NCBI GenBank assembly: GCA_016290385.1
Contig: JAEETO010000003.1
Span: 1-64,000 of the forward strand
Source: Bacteroidales bacterium
GTDB taxonomy: Bacteria; Bacteroidota; Bacteroidia; Bacteroidales; UBA932
Reading direction: 5' to 3'
DNA: 64,000 nt
The first letter of the stretch is position 1. Each line of letters starts with the position of its first letter. Positions 35,024-43,530 of the stretch are shown one piece after another. The notes beneath the pieces were generated by a model, which was not told where the DNA came from, made no database searches, and was given only the letters and a program-made list of their open reading frames with translations. Made by a program: the position numbers and the translations under genes.

Positions 35024-37093
35024 CTATAATCCCCATGCGCCGGCATCGAATTTTGATTCTGCTTCTTTTTCGTATTCGTCTTTCAGGTTGTGGAAGAAAT
35101 TGAAGCCCGTACGCTTCTCCAGTTCCGCCACGGAACAGGCTTCGTTCTTGCTGATGGTCTGGCTGCCGTAACTGCGGTTCTCCAGCCAGAAGCCGATGGC
35201 CGAGTAGCCGCCGTTGGCGGATCCGGCCTTGTACTTGAGGACAGCCTTGAAATAGGCTTTCGGCACGGCCACGGGCTTGCCCACGGCATCGTTGGTATAT
35301 TGGATCGCCTCCCCTTCTTCGGTACGGAGCACGCAGCCTGTCACGACGTAGACCGTGTCGGACGAGGAGATCTGGTTGCGGACCAGTTCCTCGAGTTTCT
35401 CCCAGATGCCCTGGTTGAGGTTCTGGTTCTGTGGTGTTATGTTGGTATAATAGAATGTCTGCTCGTTGGCGGCGACGGTACACAGGCGGTCGGCCGAAGG
35501 AAGCTGGTGGCCGCGGTCCCAGCCGGCATAGCTGCGGGACACGTCACCCTGGTAGCGGCGCGGCACCAGCGGGTCGTAATCCCATTTGTCGGTGCGCGAA
35601 ACCCCGCGGGTCATGCCGCTGTAGAGCGGATAGGCCACCCAGAGCGCCACGCGGTTGTCCAGGTCGTACCAGAAGGAATAGTTGCGCACGTTATAATCTT
35701 TGTAGACCATGTCGTGGCTGAAGTAAGCCTTCCCTTCCGCCGCCTGGATGAAGGGCAGCTCAAGCCAGGAGGCCACGGGACTCGGCACCACGGCTTCCAG
35801 CGGCTGCTGGTCGATCGTGAAGGTCAGCGTGTTGGGCGTGACGGAGGCTTCCGTCGCGAACGTGATCACGGCCTGGCGGCCTTCCGAGGTACTCGGATTT
35901 TCGGTATAGCTAATGACGACGTTGCCGCCGGTCGTGCCGGAAGAAGGCGTCACGGTGAATGCGTCGCTTGAAGACTTGGCCGTCCACGGAACGTTGGCGG
36001 AGACGGTCAGGGTGAGCGAACCGGCGTCACCGCTGACGGAGGCTTCGGTCTTGGCCAGGGAGAAATATGGATCACTCGCGAAGCGCGGGCCGGTCAGGCC
36101 GGCGAAGTCGGCTTTCTCCGAGACGACCATCTGGATGCGCCCGGCATATTTGCCGGCGATACCTTTGAGCGTGCCGCTGCCGGTGGGGACGGGATCGTCC
36201 TTGAACACGGCATATTGGGAGGTGAACAGGTCGAAGCTGCCGCCATCCTTGCCTTCGAAAGTCACCGAGCCTTTGTTCCCGGCCGCATAGAACGACTGGC
36301 CGACGAAAGTATCTTTCAGCTGCACGTCGGACACGGCCACGTACATCGATTCGAATTTTCCGCTCAGCAGCTCTTCGATGGTGATCTGCCGGGGCGTGGG
36401 CGTCGTCTCGCCAAGGTAATCCACATTGCTCAGCGACAGATTCTTCACCTGGATGGCACCGTCCGAATAGACGGAAAGGATCTGGTTCTGCAAGTGGACG
36501 CGCACTTTATGTCCGCGGGCGAAAGTCTTGTTGTCGCCGTCACAGTAAAGCATCAGACCGGCCTCGCCGTCGGAGATGATGATGGTCTTGGCGGAACTGT
36601 AGTTGTTCAGGCCGCCGTCGGTATCGCGGCGATAGTCGCTGATGACGATTCCTTCAATAAGGATGTCTTCCTTGATCGTATAATCCTTACCCGGATACAG
36701 GGCGCGGATTTCGCTGATGGTCTTGGTCACGGACGCGGGCTTCACATACATCTGCTGCGAGACGCTGACTTTCTTCTGGTCGTCGACAGACTCGACGGTA
36801 ATCGAACCCGTGCGCGCGTCGGCAGCGTTGGTGGAAACGGTGACCGTCACCGTACCGGTGCCGCTACCCGAGGAGGGAGTGACACGGATCCAGGATTCGG
36901 AAGTACGCGCATACCACATTCCCTTGCAATTCACCGCGAAGGTTGCCGAGCCTCCTTCGGCCGTAAATTCCAGAGAGGAAGGAGCTACCGAGACCGTCAG
37001 TTTCTCGGGTGCCGGTTCGGGCTGCGGCTTCTCGCACGACGCCAGGACCAGGGCCAGTCCGGCAAAAAGAAATAATAGGCGAAGGGCTTTCAT
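35024..37093 (-). CDS. Surface lipoprotein DNA/RNA non-specific endonuclease (NUC1) with BACON and DUF5689-like domains
   Basis: A 689-residue lipoprotein (lipobox LASC). Order: BACON domain (about 30-105), DUF5689-like region with an OB-fold (about 115-330), second BACON domain (about 330-420), and a C-terminal NUC1 beta-beta-alpha-metal nuclease. The nuclease signature DRGHQLPSADR (Asp526, catalytic His529) and the metal Asn region TPQNQNLNQGIW (about 560) are intact. It should cut DNA and RNA at the cell surface. The ATG at 37093 is chosen for the signal peptide; an upstream start is rejected. A -7 box lies 21 bp upstream. It is just upstream of the receptor/OB-fold operon. Confidence 0.88.
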   Translation of the reverse strand: MKALRLLFLFAGLALVLASCEKPQPEPAPEKLTVSVAPSSLEFTAEGGSATFAVNCKGMWYARTSESWIRVTPSSGSGTGTVTVTVSTNAADARTGSITVESVDDQKKVSVSQQMYVKPASVTKTISEIRALYPGKDYTIKEDILIEGIVISDYRRDTDGGLNNYSSAKTIIISDGEAGLMLYCDGDNKTFARGHKVRVHLQNQILSVYSDGAIQVKNLSLSNVDYLGETTPTPRQITIEELLSGKFESMYVAVSDVQLKDTFVGQSFYAAGNKGSVTFEGKDGGSFDLFTSQYAVFKDDPVPTGSGTLKGIAGKYAGRIQMVVSEKADFAGLTGPRFASDPYFSLAKTEASVSGDAGSLTLTVSANVPWTAKSSSDAFTVTPSSGTTGGNVVISYTENPSTSEGRQAVITFATEASVTPNTLTFTIDQQPLEAVVPSPVASWLELPFIQAAEGKAYFSHDMVYKDYNVRNYSFWYDLDNRVALWVAYPLYSGMTRGVSRTDKWDYDPLVPRRYQGDVSRSYAGWDRGHQLPSADRLCTVAANEQTFYYTNITPQNQNLNQGIWEKLEELVRNQISSSDTVYVVTGCVLRTEEGEAIQYTNDAVGKPVAVPKAYFKAVLKYKAGSANGGYSAIGFWLENRSYGSQTISKNEACSVAELEKRTGFNFFHNLKDEYEKEAESKFDAGAWGL

Positions 37094-37114
37094 CAGGACA
37101 TAAAGTCTAACCTG

Positions 37115-37122
37115 CAAATTTA
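37115..37122 (-). promoter_or_regulatory. -7 box of the nuclease gene
   Basis: TAAATTTG on the minus strand, with ATTG 20 bp upstream as a weak -33 element. It is divergent from the metK promoter, which it overlaps. Confidence 0.6.
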
Positions 37123-37131
37123 CCAATAATT

Positions 37132-37162
37132 TTTGTTTCCCGCAATTAATATCCTACCTTTG
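37132..37162 (+). promoter_or_regulatory. metK promoter (TTTG-N19-TACCTTTG)
   Basis: A good Bacteroidota promoter: TTTG at 37132-37135, 19-bp spacer, TACCTTTG at 37155-37162. The ATG lies 62 bp downstream, so metK has a real leader, unlike several neighbours. Confidence 0.75.
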
Positions 37163-37224
37163 CGGCCTAAAACCAAGTGGATGGATTTGACTGCTTGCCA
37201 ACCACTCTAAAAAAGGCTAAAATT

Positions 37225-38466
<1,242 letters not shown>

Positions 38467-38826
38467 GCGCAAGGCTTTCCGGACCGGCTTTTCGAGACCG
38501 GGTACATACACATCGTAGCTGACGCGGGCGGAAGCAGCGTCCTCGTCGAGTTCGATGGTAACGATTTTGAAAGAGGTCTGTTCAACGGCCTCTTTTATTT
38601 TTTGTGCCAGGTCGGCGGACAGGGATTCCTGGTCTTCGGCTCCCTGTGCGACCAGGGCGGCGAAGCGCGGCGTGCATAAGGAGGCAGCGGCGGCGTAATC
38701 CGCTGCATAATAGGCCTTCAGAAAGGATTCAGCCGCGGCTTCGACTTGCTTCTCGGGACGCTGGCAGGCGGCCAGAGCCAGCAGGGTCACGACGCAGAGC
38801 GCAAAGGACAGATACTTTTTCATGGC

Positions 38827-41340
38827 TTACAGGTCCAATTCAACTACGGTGATGCCCGCGCCTCCCTGCTGCACCGCCTCATCGCGAAACGAAGCCACGG
38901 AAGGGACGGTCTTGAGGTACTTGCGGATCTCTTCGCGGAGCACGCCGTTGCCCTTGCCATGCAGGATCTTGACCTGTCCCACGCCCACCATCGTGGCATC
39001 GTCGATGAAGTGCATGACGATGTCGAGGGCGTCGGCCAGGCGCTGGCCCCGGATGTCGATCGTGGGCTTGAATTCGAGCTTGCGGCGGCTGATCGATTCG
39101 CTGTCGTAGTGGATGACCGGACGGAAAGTGCTGCGGGTCTGCTCCTTGTATTGCTGGTTGGAGATCTTTTCAACTTTGCCGGGGGCGATCTTCGAGATGA
39201 TGCTTCCGACCGACACGGAGATATATTTGGCGGCGATCTGCGTGACTTCGCCCACCATGTTGTTGTCTTTCAAACGAACTTTATCACCCACCTGCAACGG
39301 CGTTTTATCTGCTCTGTCCGTTACTCCCGGCTTGCCATCCTTGCCGTCATGCCGGGCTTGACCCGGCATCTCGCCCCGCCGCTCCTTACGCACCCGCTCC
39401 CGCTCTTTCCGCTCCGTGATCTTCTGCATCTTCCGCTCAATGGCGGCGTCGTTCTCGCTGGGCTTCTCTTCCTTGAGGGTTTCCTTGAATTTCGTGAGTT
39501 TCTCACGCGCCAGGCGGGTCTTGTCGCGCTCGGCCTGGGCCTCGCGGATCTCGCGAATGGTGCGTTCTACCTGCTTGTTGGCCTCGGACACAATGTCGGC
39601 GGCTTCGGCACGGGCCTCGTCGAGCATGCGCTTCTTGAGCGCCTTGACGTCTTCGAGCTCTTTCTGGTATCTGTCGGTGAGGCTCTCCAGGGTCTTGTCG
39701 GTACTCTTGATGCGGGCGAGTTTCTCGTCGAGGACGCGGCGGCTGCGGGCGATCTGGCGAAGGTTGCGCTCGATGTTGACGAATTCGCTGCCGGCCCGTT
39801 GCTCGGCATCCTTGACCACGTCGGCGGGCAGACCCATCTTCCGGGCCAGTTCAAAGGCGAAGGAATTGCCGGGCATGCCCTGCTGGAGCTGGAACAGGGG
39901 CTTGATGGCGGCGCCGTCGAAAAGCATGGCGCCGTTGACCACGCCGGTACTCTTGTCCGCGTAGAGCTTGAGGTTGGTGTAATGGGTGGTGATCACGCCG
40001 TAGGCGCCCAGGTCGTCGAGCCGTGCGAGCACGGCTTCGGCGATCGCGCCGCCTGCGGCGGGCTCGGTGCCGCTGCCAAATTCGTCGATCAGCACGAGGG
40101 AATGCTCGGTGGCATGCGTCAGGATCTCCCGCATGTTCTGCAGGTGTGAGCTGTAGGTGCTCAGGTCGTTTTCGAGCGACTGGTCGTCGCCGATGTCGAT
40201 GAAGATGCTGTCGAAAATCAGCATTTCGCTCACTTCCGAGGTGGGGATGAGCATGCCCCACTGGAACATGTACTGCAGCAGGCCCACCGTCTTGAGACAC
40301 ACCGACTTGCCGCCAGCGTTCGGGCCGGAGATCAGCAGGATGTGCTTCTCGCGGCTGAGCGAGAGGGTCAACGGCACAATCTCTTTTTTCTCGCGCCGGA
40401 GCGAGGCTTCCAGCAGCGGATGGCGGGCGCGGCGCAGGTTCATCTCGCCGTTGTCCGACAGCACGGGCATGCCGGCGATCATGTCGAGGGCCACCAGTGC
40501 CTTGGCGCGGATGAAGTCGATCTCGCCGATATATTCGGAGGCGGCGATCAAGCCGCCGAGGTATGGCCGGAGAAATTCGGTGAAGACGAAGAGGATTCGG
40601 GCGATCTCGCGCTGTTCGTCGAACTGGAGTTCGCGGATCTGGTTGCCCAATTCCACGATTTCGAAAGGTTCGACGAAAGCGGTCTTGCCACTGGCCGACT
40701 CGTCGTACACGATGCCGGGCAATTTCTTCTTGCTTCCGGCTGCCACGGGAATCAGCACCCGTCCGTCGCGGACCACCACTTCGGCGTCGGCCTCGACCAG
40801 GCCTTCGCCCTTGGCATTGCCCAGGATGGCATTGATGCGACGCGACACCTGTCCCTCCTTGGAACGGAGGGTGCGGCGGATCTCGGCGAGTTCGGGCGAT
40901 GCGTTGTCGCGCACTTCGCCGTTTCGGTCGAGGATGGCTTCGATGCGGCGGCTGATTTCCGGATCGTAGCTGACCGATGCGGAGATCTGCCGGAGCATGG
41001 GATAGAGGTCGTCCTTGCAGTCGCGGAAAAAGGCCAGGATGCGGCGCAGGGTATCAAGGCTGGTGCGCAGGGCGCGCAGCGACGGGAGGTCGATGCTGGT
41101 ATTTTCGGCCTGAATCGGCAGCAGGAATTCCTTGGTGTCGAGATAGCCGCCGGCCGGGAAACTGTCTTCAAACAGGCAGATGAGCCGCATCTCGTCGGTC
41201 AGGCGGAGCCGGAACATGATTTCGTCGGGGTCGCGCGACATCTGTTCGGCGGCAACTTTCCGACGGGCATATTCTGTAACGGCTTTGGCGGCGATCCTGT
41301 CCCGCACCTTGTCGAATCCGATTTTCTGTTCGAGTACCAT
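38827..41340 (-). CDS. mutS2: Endonuclease MutS2
   Basis: An 837-residue MutS2 with a DNA clamp/lever region, an ABC-type ATPase with Walker A GPNAGGKS (about 338-345), Walker B LVLIDEFGSGTEP and H-loop ITTHYTNLK, a long charged coiled coil (about 540-660), a KOW-like segment and a C-terminal Smr domain (DIRGQRLADAL, LHGKGNGVLR). MutS2 suppresses recombination and/or rescues collided ribosomes. Residues 658-665 (MPGQARHD) come from a palindromic element inserted in frame between the coiled coil and the KOW segment, a tolerant linker. It begins 15 bp after cdaA. Confidence 0.95.
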   Translation of the reverse strand: MVLEQKIGFDKVRDRIAAKAVTEYARRKVAAEQMSRDPDEIMFRLRLTDEMRLICLFEDSFPAGGYLDTKEFLLPIQAENTSIDLPSLRALRTSLDTLRRILAFFRDCKDDLYPMLRQISASVSYDPEISRRIEAILDRNGEVRDNASPELAEIRRTLRSKEGQVSRRINAILGNAKGEGLVEADAEVVVRDGRVLIPVAAGSKKKLPGIVYDESASGKTAFVEPFEIVELGNQIRELQFDEQREIARILFVFTEFLRPYLGGLIAASEYIGEIDFIRAKALVALDMIAGMPVLSDNGEMNLRRARHPLLEASLRREKKEIVPLTLSLSREKHILLISGPNAGGKSVCLKTVGLLQYMFQWGMLIPTSEVSEMLIFDSIFIDIGDDQSLENDLSTYSSHLQNMREILTHATEHSLVLIDEFGSGTEPAAGGAIAEAVLARLDDLGAYGVITTHYTNLKLYADKSTGVVNGAMLFDGAAIKPLFQLQQGMPGNSFAFELARKMGLPADVVKDAEQRAGSEFVNIERNLRQIARSRRVLDEKLARIKSTDKTLESLTDRYQKELEDVKALKKRMLDEARAEAADIVSEANKQVERTIREIREAQAERDKTRLAREKLTKFKETLKEEKPSENDAAIERKMQKITERKERERVRKERRGEMPGQARHDGKDGKPGVTDRADKTPLQVGDKVRLKDNNMVGEVTQIAAKYISVSVGSIISKIAPGKVEKISNQQYKEQTRSTFRPVIHYDSESISRRKLEFKPTIDIRGQRLADALDIVMHFIDDATMVGVGQVKILHGKGNGVLREEIRKYLKTVPSVASFRDEAVQQGGAGITVVELDL
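39346..39369. repeat. Palindromic element inside mutS2
   Basis: GTCATGCCGGG-CTTGA-CCCGGCAT, the ATGCCGGG variant also seen at 30032. It is read in frame on the minus strand as MPGQARHD. Confidence 0.9.
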
Positions 41341-41355
41341 GGGCGGGACGAAGGC

Positions 41356-42138
41356 TTATTTATAGGATTCCTCGATGGCCAGTCGCAATTCCGTGATACT
41401 GCCCATCGTCTTGATCTGTCCTTCCTGGACGAAGGAGATATGGCCGGTTTCTTCCGAGACCACGATGACCGAGGCGTCGCTGACTTCGGAGATGCCGATG
41501 GCGGCGCGGTGGCGCATGCCGTAATGGGCGGGGATATCCTGCCGCTGCGTGATGGGCAGCGTGCAGCGGGCCGCCAGGATACGGTTCACGGAGAGAACCA
41601 TGGCTCCGTCGTGGAGAGGGGAATTCTTGAAAAATATGTTCTCGATGAGGCGACGGCTGATGCGGGCGTCGATCTCGTCGCCCGTATCGATGATATCGCC
41701 CAGGGCCGATCCGTGCCGGAGGACGATCAGGGCGCCGGTGCGGGTCTCGGCCATCTGGCTGCATGCGGCCGTCAGTTCTTCGAGTTCGGCGGGCTGCATG
41801 CCGGCCGATCGGGTCTGGCGGAACAATTTGCTGAAGATGCCTTTCTGGGCGGCGGCCGAGGTACTGGAGCTGATGCGCAGCAGGAAGCGCCGGATCTCCG
41901 GCTGGAAGATCACCAGCAGGGCTACGACGCCCACGCCCAGCACCTGTCCCAGGATGAACGACAGCAGCTTCATGCCCAGCGCGCGCGACGCAATCCAGAC
42001 GACATAGAGCAGCAGGATTCCCAGGAAGATATTGACCGCCGACGTCCCTCGTACCACCCGGATCAGCCAATAGATCAGCAACCCGACCATAATCACGTCG
42101 AGCACGTCAATCCACGATATATCTATGAAATCGAACAT
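41356..42138 (-). CDS. cdaA: Membrane diadenylate cyclase
   Basis: A 260-residue cyclic-di-AMP synthase. Three N-terminal membrane segments (about 10-30, 34-52, 58-80) precede a DisA_N domain with the catalytic DGA (177-179, SPLHDGAM) and RHR (209-211, GMRHRAAIG) motifs. c-di-AMP controls osmolyte and cell-wall homeostasis. It leads the unit cdaA-mutS2-DUF4878 lipoprotein with gaps of 15 and 3 bp. Its -7 box ends only 7 nt before the ATG. Confidence 0.95.
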   Translation of the reverse strand: MFDFIDISWIDVLDVIMVGLLIYWLIRVVRGTSAVNIFLGILLLYVVWIASRALGMKLLSFILGQVLGVGVVALLVIFQPEIRRFLLRISSSTSAAAQKGIFSKLFRQTRSAGMQPAELEELTAACSQMAETRTGALIVLRHGSALGDIIDTGDEIDARISRRLIENIFFKNSPLHDGAMVLSVNRILAARCTLPITQRQDIPAHYGMRHRAAIGISEVSDASVIVVSEETGHISFVQEGQIKTMGSITELRLAIEESYK

Positions 42139-42145
42139 ATTCGAA

Positions 42146-42153
42146 CAAAGATA
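42146..42153 (-). promoter_or_regulatory. -7 box close to the start of cdaA
   Basis: TATCTTTG on the minus strand, with 7 nt between it and the ATG at 42138, predicting a leaderless or very short leader. Confidence 0.55.
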
Positions 42154-42173
42154 GTAAATATTTCGAATATCTC

Positions 42174-42231
42174 GTCATTCCGGACTTGATCCGGAATCTC
42201 TCCCCCTCACCACGGGCTTGACACGAAGTCT
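42174..42231. repeat. Palindromic element plus a degenerate copy
   Basis: A complete GTCATTCCGGA variant (42174-42199) and a decayed copy ending near 42231, 5 bp from the comF-family stop codon. Confidence 0.8.
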
Positions 42232-42236
42232 TTACA

Positions 42237-42965
42237 TTATTGCCCGGCGTAAGCCAGAGTCGCACAACTTATTTCAAAGTTAGCGGCGAGGAGCGGTGTG
42301 GCGCAGGCGGCGAGGGTGGAGCCGGTGGTCAGGGTGTCGTCGATGAGCAGGATATGACGGATGCCCTGCTGCTGCAGGTCAGCGGCGCAGCGCAGATCGA
42401 CCGCAAAGGCACCTTGTACGTTCTTCGTTTTGGCAGCACCATGCAACTTCGTCTGTGTCTTCGTGTTTCTTCGCCGCCGGAGCAGTTTCGTCTCGACAGG
42501 CAGCCCCATCGCCTGCGCCACGCCCCGGGCAATCAGTTCGGCCTGATTGTAGCCGCGTTTCCAACGGCGCAGCGGATGCAGCGGCACGGGAACGACGGCC
42601 TGGCAGCCCCGGAACATCCGGCTCGCTGCCATCTGCCTGCCCAGCAGTTCGCCCATACGGACGGCCAGCTGCCGTCGGTTGCCGTATTTGATACCATAGA
42701 GGATGCTCCTGTAGTCACTTTCCGTCCGGAAAAAGAACAGCGAAGCCGCATCCTGAACCTCGAAGCGCCGCGCCAGCCGCTCGAACGCCGCATTCTGCAC
42801 GATGTCCCACTGGTACGTCATCGGCAATCCTTCCAGGCAAGCCGCACAGACATCCCATTCGTCTTCAGCCAGAAACTTTTTGCAAACCACGCATTTCCGC
42901 GGAAAAAACAATTCCCGCAGCCCCCGGATGCTCGATGATAACTGATGAATCAATCCGTCGCACAT
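42237..42965 (-). CDS. ComF family phosphoribosyltransferase-like protein
   Basis: A 242-residue protein with an N-terminal zinc-ribbon-like Cys4 cluster (Cys25, 28, 40, 43), the ComF signature VPVPLHPLRRWKRGYNQAE and a PRPP loop LLIDDTLTTGSTL near the C-terminus. ComF supports natural transformation in competent bacteria, but homologues are widespread and their substrate is unknown. It stands alone, divergent from the YhbP-like gene. Confidence 0.88.
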   Translation of the reverse strand: MCDGLIHQLSSSIRGLRELFFPRKCVVCKKFLAEDEWDVCAACLEGLPMTYQWDIVQNAAFERLARRFEVQDAASLFFFRTESDYRSILYGIKYGNRRQLAVRMGELLGRQMAASRMFRGCQAVVPVPLHPLRRWKRGYNQAELIARGVAQAMGLPVETKLLRRRRNTKTQTKLHGAAKTKNVQGAFAVDLRCAADLQQQGIRHILLIDDTLTTGSTLAACATPLLAANFEISCATLAYAGQ

Positions 42966-43009
42966 ATCGCCCGCCTCGAAGATTTGAAGGCAAGATAGGA
43001 AATAATGCG

Positions 43010-43017
43010 TAATTTTG
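43010..43017 (+). promoter_or_regulatory. -7 box close to the start of the YhbP-like gene
   Basis: TAATTTTG on the plus strand, 6 nt before the ATG at 43024, with TTTG at 42983-42986 as a possible but widely spaced -33 element. Confidence 0.45.
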
Positions 43018-43023
43018 CAAGGT

Positions 43024-43467
43024 ATGATCGACCAACGGATTGTAGATTTTATCGGGGAGCACCATGTGCTGACGGTGGCGTGCGTGTCGCCGGAAGACGG
43101 GCCGTGGTGTGCGAATGCTTTCTATGTATTTGACGAACAGGAAGAAGGCTTTATCATCACTTCGGAAGAGAAGACGCGGCACGCACAGTTGTTTCTGGAG
43201 AATCCGCGGGTTGCCGGCTCCGTCGTGCTGGAGACCGAACAGGTCGGCAAGATCCAGGGACTGCAGTTCACGGGTACCGTCGGCCGTTGCGACGGCGGCC
43301 TCTTCGACCGCTGCCGTCTGAAATATCTCAAGCGCTTTCCCTACGCCGTCTTCAAAGGCGGCGAAGTCTGGCTCATCACCCTCGACACCCTCAAATACAC
43401 CGACAACCGGCTGGGCTTCGGCAAGAAACTGCTATGGCACAGAGATTCCGGGTCAAGCCCGGAATGA
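43024..43467 (+). CDS. YhbP-like flavin-fold (pyridoxamine phosphate oxidase superfamily) protein
   Basis: A 147-residue split-barrel protein resembling E. coli YhbP (UPF0306): WCANAFYVFDE, SEEKTRHAQLF, RVAGSV, and the closing KYTDNRLGFGKKLLWHRDSG. YhbP itself has no proven function. The last residues SSPE and the stop codon come from a palindromic element beginning at 43444; the conserved RDSG is partly coded by the element. ATG at 43024 is chosen over a TTG 9 bp upstream. Confidence 0.8.
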   Translation: MIDQRIVDFIGEHHVLTVACVSPEDGPWCANAFYVFDEQEEGFIITSEEKTRHAQLFLENPRVAGSVVLETEQVGKIQGLQFTGTVGRCDGGLFDRCRLKYLKRFPYAVFKGGEVWLITLDTLKYTDNRLGFGKKLLWHRDSGSSPE

Positions 43468-43526
43468 CGAGGGATCAAGCCCGGAATGACGTTTTTTATC
43501 GTCACCCCGGACCTGATCCGGGGTCT
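43444..43526. repeat. Palindromic elements filling a convergent gene junction
   Basis: A complete copy (43444-43468) overlapping the stop of the YhbP-like gene, a half copy ending near 43490, and a CACCCCGG variant (43501-43526) ending 4 bp from the stop of the S46 peptidase gene. Confidence 0.9.
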
Positions 43527-43530
43527 GAGT

